A DNA stretch of 64,000 nt from Cryptosporangium phraense (GTDB lineage Bacteria; Actinomycetota; Actinomycetes; Mycobacteriales; Cryptosporangiaceae), in contig NZ_VIRS01000002.1 in NCBI RefSeq assembly GCF_006912135.1, forward strand, positions 248,001 to 312,000, given 5' to 3'. The notes beneath the pieces are model-generated. The model worked only from the letters and a program-made list of their open reading frames with translations. It was not told where the DNA came from and did not search any database. This document shows positions 1 through 9,900 of this stretch, piece by piece. A program made the position numbers and the translations under genes. Positions within the stretch are counted from its first letter, which is position 1. Every line of letters starts with the position of its first letter.

Positions 1-747
1 CACCGCGACCAGGTCCACGGCGGTCGGCTCGATCTCGCCCGCGGGCTGGCGCCCGAGCGACGCGACCAGCGTCGCCACCGCGAAGACCGCGAGCAGCGCG
101 ACCGCGACCACCCGGGCCGCCCGGGGCCAGCCGATGCCGATGTCCCGGCCGGCCAGCAGCACCGCGACCGCGGTCACCGCGAACGGGACGACCAGCGGCG
201 CGGTCAGCGCGGCGATCACCAGGCAGAGCAGCGCGGGCGCGGCGGCCACCCGGCGGCGGGCGTTCGGGCTGGCGAACAGCGCCGCCCCGAGCAGCCAGGG
301 CACGGCCAGGTTCACCGGCGCGACCAGCCGGTGGGCGTCGAGCGCCCAGGGCAGCGCGGCCGTCACCACCGCGGCCAGCACGGTCGCCGGGACGCTCAGC
401 CCGAACCGGCGGACCAGCGCCGCGGTCAGCAGCACGGTCACGACCGAGGTCAGCACCATCAGCTCGCGCGCGGCCACGACGCCGGACGTCCCGCGCACCG
501 CGGTCCAGGCCGCGACCTGGATCGACGCGACCGCGTTCGGGGTGGCCGAGTAGCCGTCGGCGATCAGCGCCGACTCGAACCGGTCCGGAGCCGGCGACGC
601 GAACGGCCCGGCCAGCCGCGCACCCAGGTAGGCCAGCGCGCCCGACGCGACGATCAGCGCCACCATCGGCCAGCGGCGCGGACGACGACGGGACGCGACC
701 GTCCGCCGTGCCACCTCGTGCCGCCCGTGATACGGCGCCGAAGCCAT
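1..747 (-). CDS. Partial multi-pass membrane protein
   Basis: From the ATG at 747 the minus strand is open for 249 codons to the window edge, so the C-terminus is outside. The N-terminus is Arg-rich and cytoplasmic-looking. It is followed by several hydrophobic segments (starting near residues 32, 88, 113, 145, 165 and 200) alternating with short Arg-containing loops, giving at least five membrane spans. GC-rich third positions support coding. No motif identifies a family. The spacing of a first span, a polar extracellular loop of about 40 residues and then many spans resembles integral-membrane glycosyltransferases, but that is only a resemblance. A weak G-rich Shine-Dalgarno stretch precedes the start. 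Confidence 0.6.
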   Translation of the reverse strand, partial: MASAPYHGRHEVARRTVASRRRPRRWPMVALIVASGALAYLGARLAGPFASPAPDRFESALIADGYSATPNAVASIQVAAWTAVRGTSGVVAARELMVLTSVVTVLLTAALVRRFGLSVPATVLAAVVTAALPWALDAHRLVAPVNLAVPWLLGAALFASPNARRRVAAAPALLCLVIAALTAPLVVPFAVTAVAVLLAGRDIGIGWPRAARVVAVALLAVFAVATLVASLGRQPAGEIEPTAVDLVAV

Positions 748-850
748 GCCTGACCCCCGGTACTTCGAAAAGCGGTCCCCCAGCGAGTTACATGATGAAA
801 CCCGCGGGACCGGGGTGTGGGCGAGATCGCCGCAAGACCCCTGTTCGGGG

Positions 851-1315
851 TCAGTGGCCGGGCGGGTCCACGTCGTCCGGGTCGAGGCCGAGCAGGTTCG
901 CGACCTGCTCGACGACGACGTCGTGCACCAGATCGGCGAGATCGTCGCGGTCGTAGGCCCGGGCCTCGAGCGGACGCCGGTACACGACGATCCGCGGGGG
1001 AGTGCTGCGTCCCCGGCCGCCGTCGCGCCCCGGCAGCAACCGGGCGAGCGGCACGTTGCCGTCCTCGAGCACGTCGGAGTCGTACGACGGCAGCTCCGGC
1101 GGCACGTCCTCCACCGCGAACTCGACGTCACGCAACTGGGTGGCCCACCGGGGCTCCAGGTGCTCGACCGCGTCCAGCACCAGGTCGTCGAAGATCTGCG
1201 CCCGGCTGCGGGAGAGCGGGACGGTGGCCGGCACCAGGCGACCGCGCATGCCTCGCCCGCGCCGATCACGGCGGGACGTACCGGGTCGGCGCCGGTGCTC
1301 GGCGGGGGTGGCCAT
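851..1315 (-). CDS. Zincin-like metallopeptidase family protein with degenerate active site
   Basis: This 154-residue protein matches the actinobacterial zincin-like family (PF06262 type) that lies next to DUF3499 genes. After a basic N-terminal tail, the conserved part runs from about residue 35 (RSRAQIFDDLVLDAVEHL) to the C-terminus. Where active relatives carry HExxH, this protein reads VVVEQVANLLGL, so the zinc-binding histidines are missing and catalysis is doubtful. The glutamate and the flanking hydrophobic helix are kept, and the chain ends shortly after with GLDPDDVDPPGH. It is divergent from the DUF3499 gene, with 91 bp between them that probably hold both promoters. The family is well supported; the function is not known. 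Confidence 0.75.
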   Translation of the reverse strand: MATPAEHRRRPGTSRRDRRGRGMRGRLVPATVPLSRSRAQIFDDLVLDAVEHLEPRWATQLRDVEFAVEDVPPELPSYDSDVLEDGNVPLARLLPGRDGGRGRSTPPRIVVYRRPLEARAYDRDDLADLVHDVVVEQVANLLGLDPDDVDPPGH

Positions 1316-1406
1316 GGCAGCAGAATAATGCGTTCGTAGCGCGACACACCCTCGACACCGGCCCCGACCGTTGGCGCAGGAGCCCGCCGCCCGATACCGT
1401 TCCGCC

Positions 1407-1757
1407 GTGAGGTCTCAACGGCGCTGCTCGAAGAATGGCTGCTCTCAGCCTGCGGTGGCGACGTTGACCTACGTCTACGCGGAGTCCACCGCGGTGATCG
1501 GTCCGCTCGCCGTCTCGCACGAACCGCACACCTACGACCTGTGCGACGGTCACGCCGAGCGGCTCACCGCCCCCAAGGGCTGGGACCTCGTCCGGGCCGA
1601 GGGCGACTGGGCCGCACCCCCGCCGAGCAGCGACGACCTGGCCGCGCTGGCCGACGCGGTGCGCGAGGCGGCACGCCCGGCCGCGCCCAACCCGAGCGAG
1701 GGTTCGCCCCCGGCCGGGCGGCGGGGTCATCTGCGCGCCCTACCCAATCCGCGCTGA
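1407..1757 (+). CDS. DUF3499 family protein
   Basis: This 116-residue protein carries the DUF3499 hallmarks: an N-terminal Cys pair (RRCSKNGCSQPA), a short beta-rich core with YVYAEST, and the HTYDLCDGHAERLTAPKGW block. The Cys and His residues (CSKNGC and CDGH) look like a small zinc-binding knuckle. The GTG at 1407 was chosen because it places the Cys motif five residues in, as in relatives; upstream codons are not conserved. The C-terminal 40 residues are low-complexity Ala/Pro. It precedes manB by 53 bp on the same strand, a gene order common in actinobacteria, so a shared operon is likely. The biochemical role is unknown. Confidence 0.85.
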   Translation: MRSQRRCSKNGCSQPAVATLTYVYAESTAVIGPLAVSHEPHTYDLCDGHAERLTAPKGWDLVRAEGDWAAPPPSSDDLAALADAVREAARPAAPNPSEGSPPAGRRGHLRALPNPR

Positions 1758-1810
1758 GCAGGCCCCGGCTAGGCTCCTCTCCAACGCATCACATCGAAGG
1801 AGCGGGCGCC

Positions 1811-3193
1811 GTGTCTTCCCATGACCTGTCCGGCCTGGTCAAGGCATACGACGTCCGGGGCGTGGTGCCGGATCCGTTCAGTGAGGACGTGGCCCGGGCA
1901 TTGGGGGCCGCGTTCGCCGGGCTGATCGCGGACGAGGGCGGTTCCCGGCTGGTCACCGCCTACGACATGCGCGAGAGCTCGGTGCCGCTGTCCCGGGCGT
2001 TCGCCGAGGGGGCGATGAGCCAGGGCGTCTCGGTCGTCGAGGCCGGTCTCGGCTCCACCGACCTGCTCTACTTCGCGTCCGGGCACCTGAACCTGCCGGG
2101 TGCGATGTTCACCGCGAGCCACAATCCGGCCAAATACAACGGGATCAAGATGTGCCGGGCCGGGGCGTCGCCGATCGGGCAGGCGACCGGGTTGGCCGCG
2201 ATCCGGGAGTCGGCCGAGCGCATTCTCGCTGCGGGCGCGCCCGCAGCGGAGACCACCGGTGACATCTCCTCGGTCGATCTGCTGAGCGAGTACGCGCACT
2301 ACCTGCGCTCGCTCGTCGATCTGCGCGGTATCCGGCCGTTGAAGGTCGTCGTCGACGCCGGCAACGGCATGGGTGGCTACACGGTGCCGGTGGTGCTGGG
2401 CGAAGGGCTGCCGCTCGAGATCGTCCCGCTCTACTTCGAGCTCGACGGCGACTTCCCGAACCACGAGGCCAACCCGCTCGACCCGGCCAACCTCGTCGAC
2501 CTGCAGAAGGCGGTCGTCGAGCACAAGGCCGACATCGGCCTCGCGTTCGACGGCGACGCCGACCGCTGCTTCGTGGTGGACGAGCGAGGCGCACCGGTCA
2601 GCCCGAGCGCGATCACCGCGCTGGTGGCCGTGCGCGAACTGGCCAAGAACCCGGGCGCGACGATCATCCACAACCTGATCACGTCACGCGCGGTGCCGGA
2701 GATCGTCCGCGAGCACGGCGGCAACCCGGTGCGCACCCGGGTGGGGCACTCGTTCATCAAGGCCCAGATGGCCGAGACCGGCGCGGTGTTCGGCGGCGAG
2801 CACTCGGCGCACTACTACTTCCGCGATTTCTGGCGCGCCGACACCGGCATGCTGGCCGCGATGCACGTCCTGGCCGCGCTGGGCGAGAGCGACCAGCCAC
2901 TGTCGTCGCTCGGAGCCGACTACGAGCGGTACGTCGCGTCGGGCGAGATCAACTCCGTTGTGGACGACCAGGGAGCCGCCGTCGCGCAGGTCGTGGCGGC
3001 TTTCCCGGAGGCCGAGCTCGATGAACTCGACGGCACGACGCTGAGTCTCGGCGACGGCTCCTGGTTCAACCTACGGGCGTCCAACACCGAGCCCCTGCTC
3101 CGCTTGAACGTCGAAGCGGCCACCGAAGAACGCATGGCCGAGATCCGCGACCAGGTGTTGGCACTGGTCCGCTCTACCCCGGAGGCATCGTGA
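1811..3193 (+). CDS. manB: Phosphomannomutase/phosphoglucomutase
   Basis: This 460-residue alpha-D-phosphohexomutase interconverts mannose-6-phosphate and mannose-1-phosphate, feeding GDP-mannose for lipomannan, glycolipid and protein mannosylation. All four mutase domains are present. The N-terminal motif KAYDVRGVVPD is followed by the active-site serine loop TASHNPAKYNG (Ser about residue 107), the metal loop FDGDADRC (about 245-252), the sugar loop GGEHSAHYYF (about 325) and the phosphate loop RASNTEPLLRLN near the C-terminus. The length is typical. The GTG start at 1811 is preceded by an AAGGAG Shine-Dalgarno. The stop overlaps the GTG of the next gene by 4 nt, so translation is coupled. 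Pmt (33624-35180) is a possible downstream consumer of mannose. Confidence 0.95.
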   Translation: MSSHDLSGLVKAYDVRGVVPDPFSEDVARALGAAFAGLIADEGGSRLVTAYDMRESSVPLSRAFAEGAMSQGVSVVEAGLGSTDLLYFASGHLNLPGAMFTASHNPAKYNGIKMCRAGASPIGQATGLAAIRESAERILAAGAPAAETTGDISSVDLLSEYAHYLRSLVDLRGIRPLKVVVDAGNGMGGYTVPVVLGEGLPLEIVPLYFELDGDFPNHEANPLDPANLVDLQKAVVEHKADIGLAFDGDADRCFVVDERGAPVSPSAITALVAVRELAKNPGATIIHNLITSRAVPEIVREHGGNPVRTRVGHSFIKAQMAETGAVFGGEHSAHYYFRDFWRADTGMLAAMHVLAALGESDQPLSSLGADYERYVASGEINSVVDDQGAAVAQVVAAFPEAELDELDGTTLSLGDGSWFNLRASNTEPLLRLNVEAATEERMAEIRDQVLALVRSTPEAS

Positions 3194-3372
3194 CCGTCGA
3201 TTCGGCACTTCTCGAGATCCTGGCCTGCCCCAGCGACGACCACGCACCGCTGCGCCTGGACGAGGAGGCGGGCGAGCTGGCCTGCACGGTCTGCGACCGG
3301 TCGTATCCGATCCGGGACGGCATCCCGGTGCTGCTGCTGGACGAGGCTCGTCACCGGGGGGAATCGCAGTGA
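3190..3372 (+). CDS. Trm112-like zinc-ribbon protein
   Basis: This 60-residue Trm112 family protein has a CxxC-type knuckle near the start (LACPSDDH; the second Cys is replaced by Asp) and a second pair, ACTVCDRSYPIRDGIPVLL. Bacterial relatives are small proteins often found beside sugar-phosphate or methyltransferase genes. Eukaryotic and archaeal Trm112 activates methyltransferases, but that role cannot be assumed here. The gene uses a GTG start that overlaps the manB stop (GTGA), and its own stop overlaps the next GTG start, so it is embedded in a translationally coupled operon. Its placement between manB and the SIS isomerase is conserved in many actinobacteria. Confidence 0.85.
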   Translation: MTVDSALLEILACPSDDHAPLRLDEEAGELACTVCDRSYPIRDGIPVLLLDEARHRGESQ

Positions 3373-4508
3373 CCGCTCAGATCGACGAGACCCGCCTCGA
3401 CGACACCGACGTCCTCTCCGACGCCGACCCGGCCGAGATGCTCCGGGCCGCGGCCGGCGCGGGCCCGCAGCTGCGTGAGGCCGTGTCGCTGGCCGCCGAG
3501 GCCGGTCTGCACGTCCTCTCCGAGGAGATCCGGCCGCGCGCGCTGGTGGTGGCCGGCGTCGGCACCGCGGCCCGCACCGGAGACGTGCTCAACGCCGTCG
3601 CCGGTCCGCGCTGCCCCGTCCCCGTGATCCTGCACCGCAGCCGGGGCGTCCCGGGCTGGGTCGGCGCGGCCGACGTCGTCATCGCCGTCTCGGCGTCCGG
3701 ACGAAGCCCGGAGGCGCTGGCCGCCGCCGAGGCGGCCATGCACCGCGGAGCGCGCCTGGTCGCAATCGGTGCACCCGACAGCGAGCTGCAGTCGATGGCC
3801 GAGCGCGCTCGCGCGCTGTTCGTGCCGGTGCCCAGGCGACGCCCGGCCCGGGTGGCGTTCTGGTCGCTGGCCGCGCCGGTGCTGCTGGCCGGGCGCGCGC
3901 TCGGGATGTGCCAGGTCGCCGAGGCCGACTTCGCCGAGACCGCGACCCGGCTCGACAACGACGCCGACCGCTGCCGCCCGACCGCCGAGTCGTTCGTCAA
4001 CGAAGGCAAGTCGCTGGCGATCGAGCTCGCGAACACGATCCCGGTCGTGTGGGGCACGTCGGCGCTGGCCACCGTGGCCGCGAACCGGTTCGCCGACCAG
4101 CTCGCCGCCAACGCCAGGTACCCCGCCATCGCCGGCAACCTGATCGAGGCCGGTCGGGGCCGGGTCGGTCTGATCGACGGCGTGTTCGGCTCGCTCGCCG
4201 ACGACGCCGACGACTTCTTCGCCGACCGGGTCGACTCGGCCGGCTCGACCAAGCTGCGGTTGGTGCTGCTGCGCGACGACAGCGAGTCCGAGGTGGACGC
4301 GGCCCGCGCGAACGCGATCGAAGACCTGGCCCGCGAGCGCGGGATCGGCGTCAGCGTGCTGACCGCCGAGGGCGGTTCCGAGCTCGAGCGGCTCGCATCG
4401 CTGATCGCCGTGCCCGACTTCGCGTCGGTCTACCTGGCCCTGCTGCACGGCCTCGACCCGATCGCGGTCCGCGCCGTCTCCGAGCTGAAGGAACGGACGA
4501 ACGCGTGA
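3369..4508 (+). CDS. SIS-domain phosphoglucose/phosphomannose isomerase-like protein
   Basis: This 379-residue protein belongs to the bifunctional PGI/PMI family (SIS domain plus PF10432-type C-terminus). Such enzymes isomerise glucose-6-phosphate or mannose-6-phosphate to fructose-6-phosphate. The first SIS half spans about residues 40-165 and includes VVAGVGTAA and the phosphate-binding VIAVSASGRSPEAL. The second half includes PVVWGTSALATVAANRFADQ and the family motif NARYPAIAGNLIEA. The start is the GTG at 3369, overlapping the Trm112-like stop, and the gene overlaps the following CDF gene by 4 nt. With manA also in the operon, two potential mannose-6-phosphate isomerases lie within 3 kb, so this one may act mainly on glucose-6-phosphate. 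Its specificity cannot be read from the sequence. Confidence 0.85.
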   Translation: MTAQIDETRLDDTDVLSDADPAEMLRAAAGAGPQLREAVSLAAEAGLHVLSEEIRPRALVVAGVGTAARTGDVLNAVAGPRCPVPVILHRSRGVPGWVGAADVVIAVSASGRSPEALAAAEAAMHRGARLVAIGAPDSELQSMAERARALFVPVPRRRPARVAFWSLAAPVLLAGRALGMCQVAEADFAETATRLDNDADRCRPTAESFVNEGKSLAIELANTIPVVWGTSALATVAANRFADQLAANARYPAIAGNLIEAGRGRVGLIDGVFGSLADDADDFFADRVDSAGSTKLRLVLLRDDSESEVDAARANAIEDLARERGIGVSVLTAEGGSELERLASLIAVPDFASVYLALLHGLDPIAVRAVSELKERTNA

Positions 4509-5464
4509 GCGCTGAAGGCGGTACCAGGGCGATCATCGCGGCGCTCACCGCGAACCTCGGCATCGCCCTGACGAAGCTGGTGGCCTGGCTGCTCACCGGC
4601 TCGTCGTCGATGCTGGCCGAGTCGATCCACTCGGTGGCCGACTCCGGCAACCAGCTGCTGCTGCTCATCGGCGGACGTCGGGCCAAGAAGCCGGCGACGC
4701 CCGAGCACCCGTTCGGGTACGGCCGCGAGCGCTACATCTACGCGTTCATCGTCTCGATCGTGCTGTTCAGCGTCGGCGGGTTGTTCGCGCTGTACGAGGG
4801 CTACCACAAGATCAGGCACCCGGAGGCGATCGAGTCCTGGCAGTGGGTCCCGGTCACCGTCCTGGTGATCGCGATCTGCCTCGAGGGCTACTCATTCATG
4901 ACCGCGATGCGCGAGACGAACAAGACACGCGGGTCGGCCTCGCTGATCCGGTTCATCCGCCGGGCCAAGGCGCCCGAGCTGCCGGTGGTGCTGCTGGAAG
5001 ACACGGCGGCCCTGCTCGGTCTGGTGTTCGCGCTGTTCGGCGTCGTGCTCACGCTCTTCACCGACAACGGCGTGTGGGACGGCATCGGCACGCTCGCGAT
5101 CGGCCTGCTGCTCGTCGTCGTCGCCGTCTTCCTGGCGATGGAGACGCAGAGCCTGCTGCTCGGCGAGGGAGCGAATCCGGAGGATTTGCAGCGGATCGAG
5201 ACCGCGATCCGGTCCGACCGGGACACGGTCGAGGGCATCATCCACATGAAGACGCTCTACCTCGGGCCGGAAGAACTCCTGGTCGCGGCCAAGATCGCGG
5301 TGCACCACGACGACACCGCGGCCAAGGTCGCCGACGCGATCGACGCGGCCGAGTCGCGCATCCGCGAAGCGGTGCCGATCGCCCGGGTGATCTACCTGGA
5401 ACCCGACATCTACCACGCGAGCAAGGCGAAGGCTCTGTCGGAGGATCATGGAGCTGCTCACTAA
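4505..5464 (+). CDS. Cation diffusion facilitator family transporter
   Basis: This 319-residue member of the CDF family exports divalent metals in exchange for protons. The first transmembrane helix carries SMLAESIHSVADSGNQLLLL, which contains the HxxxD metal site (His and Asp) and its partner in the opposing helix (LLEDTAALLGLVFALFGV). About six hydrophobic segments precede a cytoplasmic C-terminal domain starting near residue 215 with GEGANPEDLQRIETAI. The family motif FGYGRERYIYAF is clear. The GTG at 4505 overlaps the upstream stop, and the gene overlaps manA by 17 nt. Its presence inside a mannose-phosphate operon is notable, since mannose isomerases need Zn2+ or Mn2+, but a functional link is inference. 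Confidence 0.9.
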   Translation: MSAEGGTRAIIAALTANLGIALTKLVAWLLTGSSSMLAESIHSVADSGNQLLLLIGGRRAKKPATPEHPFGYGRERYIYAFIVSIVLFSVGGLFALYEGYHKIRHPEAIESWQWVPVTVLVIAICLEGYSFMTAMRETNKTRGSASLIRFIRRAKAPELPVVLLEDTAALLGLVFALFGVVLTLFTDNGVWDGIGTLAIGLLLVVVAVFLAMETQSLLLGEGANPEDLQRIETAIRSDRDTVEGIIHMKTLYLGPEELLVAAKIAVHHDDTAAKVADAIDAAESRIREAVPIARVIYLEPDIYHASKAKALSEDHGAAH

Positions 5465-6611
5465 CCCCGTCCGGAACTACGCCTGGGGTTCGACGTCGGC
5501 GATCGCCGGGGTGCAGGGTCGGCCGGTTCCGAGTCCGGAGCCGGAGGCCGAGCTGTGGATGGGCGGTCACCCGTCCGCGCCGTCCCGGGTTTTCCGGGGC
5601 CCGCTGGACGAGGTCGTCGCGGCTGACCCGGCCGGTGAGCTGGGGTCGGAGGTGGCCGACGCGCTCGGCGCGCGGCTGCCGTTCCTGATGAAGCTGCTGG
5701 CCGCGGAGACGCCCCTGTCTCTGCAGGCGCATCCGTCGGAGGAGCAGGCCCGGGCCGGGTTTGCCCTGGCCGAGGAGTCCGGTGTTCCGGTCGGTGACCC
5801 CCGCCGCAGCTACGTCGACCCGCACCACAAGCCGGAACTGATCTGCGCGGTGACCCCGTTCTCCGCGTTGTGCGGGTTCCGGCCGGTGGCCCGGTCGGTC
5901 GAGGTGCTCGCCCCGGTGGTGCAGGACATTCCCGCGCTGCGCGCGCTCGTCGATTCCCTCCGGGCCGACGGCGACCTGCGTGCGTTCGTGGCCGGCCTCT
6001 TTTCTCTTGCGGACGCTTCGCAGGTGGCCGACTCGTTCGCGGCCGCGTGCGGGTCGGCGTCGGGGGACGACTACTCGTTGGCGGTGTCGCTGGCGGCGCA
6101 GTACCCGGGGGACATCGGCGTCGTGCTGGCGCTGCTGCTGAACCAGTTGTCGCTGGTGCCGGGGGAGGCTGTTTTCCTGCCGGCCGGGGTGCTGCACGCG
6201 TATCTGCACGGGGTGGGCGTCGAGATCATGGCGTGCTCGGACAACGTCCTGCGCGGAGGGTTGACGCCGAAGCACATCGACGTGCCGGAGTTGTTGCGGG
6301 TGGTGCGGTTCGAGGCGTCTGCGGCGGAACCGTTCCCGTTCTCGTCGCCGTCGCCGGGGGTGCGGACGTGGAGCCCGCCGGTGCCGGAGTTCTCGCTGAC
6401 GCAGGTCGTGCTCTCGGAGGCGGGCGGGGAGGCGGAGTTGAGCGGGTCCGGGCCGCGGATCGTTTTCGTGCTCGAGGGGGCGGTTGAGGTCTCGGACGGG
6501 GGAGAGGTCGTTTCGTTGGGTGGGGGGCAGGCGGGGTATGTGTCGGCTGGCCACCCGACGGTGAGGCTGACCGGGACCGGGACCGTTTTTCAGGCGACGA
6601 CGGGGTTGTAG
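5448..6611 (+). CDS. manA: Mannose-6-phosphate isomerase, class I
   Basis: This 387-residue zinc-dependent type I phosphomannose isomerase interconverts fructose-6-phosphate and mannose-6-phosphate, the entry step to GDP-mannose. It has PVRNYAWGS at the N-terminus and the zinc-ligand stretch MKLLAAETPLSLQAHPSEEQA (Gln and His ligands). It also has DPHHKPELICAVTPFSALCGFRP (Glu ligand), and GEAVFLPAGVLHAYLHGVGVEIMACSDNVLRGGLTPKHID, whose His is the fourth ligand and whose Arg is catalytic. The ATG at 5448 lies inside the end of the CDF gene. It is the last gene of the operon; no clear hairpin terminator was seen downstream, only GC-rich tandem repeats. Confidence 0.95.
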   Translation: MELLTNPVRNYAWGSTSAIAGVQGRPVPSPEPEAELWMGGHPSAPSRVFRGPLDEVVAADPAGELGSEVADALGARLPFLMKLLAAETPLSLQAHPSEEQARAGFALAEESGVPVGDPRRSYVDPHHKPELICAVTPFSALCGFRPVARSVEVLAPVVQDIPALRALVDSLRADGDLRAFVAGLFSLADASQVADSFAAACGSASGDDYSLAVSLAAQYPGDIGVVLALLLNQLSLVPGEAVFLPAGVLHAYLHGVGVEIMACSDNVLRGGLTPKHIDVPELLRVVRFEASAAEPFPFSSPSPGVRTWSPPVPEFSLTQVVLSEAGGEAELSGSGPRIVFVLEGAVEVSDGGEVVSLGGGQAGYVSAGHPTVRLTGTGTVFQATTGL

Positions 6612-6738
6612 GGGTTTTTCTTTTTTGGGGTGGCCGGGGTGGTGGGTCGGCCGGGGGGCTCGGCGGCCGGGGTTTCGGTGGGCTTGGTTCTGGCTGGCTG
6701 GGAGTTCGGGACGGGCGGGAGTGCCGGGGCCGGCGCCC

Positions 6739-6950
6739 GGGCCGGGCCTGGGCCGGGCCTGGGCCGGGCCTGGGCCGGGCCTGGGCCTGAGCCGGGCCTG
6801 GGTCGGGGCCGGAGCACGGGCCGGGCCGGAGCACGGGCCGGGCCACGGTGGCGGCCAGTGGTCGGGCGCCCGGGGCGGAGATGGCGTGGCCGGGTGGCGC
6901 GGTGGGCGTGGCCGGGTGGCGCGGTGGCGTGGCCGGATGGCGCGGTGGCG
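6739..6950. repeat. GC-rich tandem repeats downstream of manA
   Basis: The stretch between convergent genes (6612-6962) has no credible gene. It begins with four exact copies of the 11-mer GGGCCGGGCCT (6739-6782). Degenerate GGGCC/GGAGCACGGGCC repeats follow. From about 6886 to 6950 there are three copies of a unit of roughly 22 bp related to GCGTGGCCGGGTGGCGCGGT. Open frames here translate to Gly/Trp/Arg-rich low complexity in every frame, as expected for GC repeats. The repeats could act as transcript ends between manA and the convergent gene, but no hairpin with a U-tract is visible. Confidence 0.75.
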
Positions 6951-6962
6951 GCCTGGAGGGTG

Positions 6963-9900
6963 TTAGGCCGGGATCAGGATCGTCGCCGGGCTGGACCGAG
7001 GGACCGTCGGTGACGGCGGCGGTTCCTGCGTCGGCGGAGTCGGATCGTCCTGCGGCGTAGTCGGCTTGTCGGTAGGAACGTCGGTCGGATCGTCCGGAGA
7101 CTCGGTCGGCTCGGGAGAGTCACTGCTCGGCGGAGCCGACGAGGGCTTGGACGCCGAAGGACTAGGGCTAGACGCCGAGGGCTTGGGCGACGCCGACGGA
7201 GTAGTAGGCCGAGGCATAGGAGCCGGCTCGTTGTTCCCGTCCAGGTCGACCGCATAGTTGCCCTGGTCGTTCCCCCCGGTGTTGCTACCCGGAGCGGTAG
7301 CTTTCCGAGAAGGCCCGCCCACGGTGGTCCCGTCGCTGGTAGACGGACTCACGGCGGCCAGCACGTCGGTGTGGTCCTCAGCGGCTTGGTTCTCGATCAC
7401 CCAAACCGCGCCGAACCCGAAGATCAAAGCAGCAGCGGCCGCGGAAGCGTAGGCGGCAAGACGCCGCCGCCGAGAAGGCGCCGCAGGCACAACCGAAGCG
7501 AACGTCCGCACCGGCGGCAGTTCCTCGGGAGCCCCCCAGGGAGACCCCGACCGCGCCCCGTTGGAGAAGTCCGCATGAGCCCGCTCGGGACCCGGAGTGC
7601 CAAATGAAAGCACCCCGTGCGAAGCCGTGATCTCCTCCGCCCCGTCACCCAAGCCCTCGGAAGCCAAGGAGCCGCCCGACTCAGCAGACTCACCGCCAGA
7701 GCCCTGCGCACCCCGAGCGCCATGACCAGCCGCTGCCCCGCCCGCAGCACCGTCCGCAGAGCCGACGCCCAGCGCGAAGCCGACGCCCTGCGGCGCGCTG
7801 GCCGCAGAGCCGCCCGCACCGGACGCGCTGGCCGCAGAGCCGCCCGCACCGGATGCGCCGACGGAGGATCCGCTTGCACCAGACGTGCCGACCGCGGAGC
7901 CACCCATCCCAGGCGCACCGGTTGCGCCACCGGCCGCACCGGGCGCACTACCGGCCGAGCCGTCGATGCCAGGCCCGCTGACCCCGCCCCCGCCGGACCC
8001 ACTCGCAGAGCTACCACTGATCCCAGGCAAGCTCGCGACCGAGCCGCCACCTATCCCGGGGCCACCCCCAGCGATGCCGGCCCCACCGCTCACGCCCGAG
8101 CCGGACCCACCGGCAGCATGTCCGCCGCCCCCAAGCCCACCCAGCGCCGATCCCATCGCACCGGGGTCACTCCCGACCACCCCACCCGCGCCGGGCTCGC
8201 CGGCGGAGCCGCCGATCCCTGGACCACTCGGGCCGCCGGCCGCGTGCCCGCCAGCGCTGCCTCCGCCCACGCCGGACCCACCGAGCGCTGTGCCGACCGC
8301 GCCGGGGTCGCCCCCTGCCATTCCGCCCGCGCCGGGCTCGCCGGCGGAGCCGCCGATCCCCGAACCACTCGAGCCGCCGGCCGCGTGCCCAGCAGCGCTG
8401 CCTCCGCCGACGCCGGGCCCACCGAGCGCCACCCCGGCCGCGCCGAGATCGCCCCCGACCATCCCATTCGCGCCGGGCCCGCCGGCAGCGTTTCCGCCCA
8501 TGCCGGGCGCGCTAGCTCCCGTGTTCGGCCCGCTGCCGACGCCGCCGATCCCAGCGCCGCCCGCGCCGCTACCGGTGCCGGCCGAACCTCCGGCGCCGCT
8601 CGCGGCCGCGCTGGGCCCGCCGAGTGTCGATCCGGCCGCGCCGGGCTCGCCGAGTGTCGATCCGGCCGCGCCGGGCTCGCCGAGTGTCGATCCGGCTGTG
8701 CCAGGACCGTCGAGTGTCGACCCGGCCGCGCCGGGCTCGTTCCCGGCTGCTGCGCCTATGCCAGCGCCGCTGACCATGCCCATTCCCGGGCCGCCCGCGC
8801 CGCTTTCTGCCGAGCCACCGGCGCTGCTCGTGGCCGCGCTGGGCCCGGCGAGCGTCGATCCGGCCGCGGCGGGGTCGCTTCCGGCCACCTTGCCTGCGTC
8901 GGGGTCGTGCGTAGCGCTTCCACCCGTGCCAGGCGCGCTTGTGGCCCTGCCGCTGCCCGCGGAACTACTAGCGCCGCTGCCTGCGGAAACACTGGCGGCG
9001 CTGCCCGCAGAACGCCTGGCGCCGCTGCCTGCGGAAGCGTCGGCGGCGCCGACCGGGTCGGGGGTGCCGATGGCTGATCCGGCCGCGTCGGGGTTGCTCC
9101 CGGCGAGGGCACCCGCGTCAGGGGTGCTGAAGGCTGGTGCGGCCGGGCCTGGGTCGGCCCCGGCCGTACCGACTGCGCCAGCGGTGTCGAGCGCAGATCC
9201 AGCCTCGCCGATGTTGCGTTCGCTGGCGATCGAGCTGTCTGCCTCGGAGTCGCCTACCGCTGCACCGCTCGCCGCTGCACTGCTCGCCGCTGCGCCGCCC
9301 GGCGCTTTGACGCCCGTCGCGGTGGCGCCCGTCGCGGTGGCGCCCGTCGCGGTGGCGCCCGCGTTCGCGCCATTGGCGTCGGCGCCGAGGCTGGCTACCT
9401 CGCTCGTTTCGGTTGGTGCGTCGGTTCCCGCTACCGAGCTCATTTCGGCTGCCTGGGTGGCGGCGCTGGTGTTCGGCGTGCTGCTGACCAGGCCGAGGTC
9501 GTCGGCTGTGGCGCCGGTGCGGCCGTTCATCAAGGCTGCGGCGAGGCTGCTGATCGGTGCCGGTGTGGGTCCGGTCTTGCCGTCGTCTGGCGCGGGCGGC
9601 GCATCTTCGGCGACGGGCGGGCCGCCGGCTGTGGGTGCACGGTCCGCGGCGGAGGCCGGTCTCGAATCTGCGTCCGCGATCAGCTCGCCTGCGGAGACGC
9701 TCGGTTGTGTGGTGGCGAGGTCTGCTTCCGCAGCCGGATCGCTCGCGGGGATGCGCGGCTGTGTCTTGGCAGCGTTTGCGCCCGCGGCCGGTTCTGCGGC
9801 GGAAGCGCGGGGCTGCGTCGTCGCGAAGTCTGTGGGGGCGGCCGGCTCTTCTGCTGGGATCCGCGGCTGGGTCGTGGCGAACTCGTCTGTGATGCTCGCG

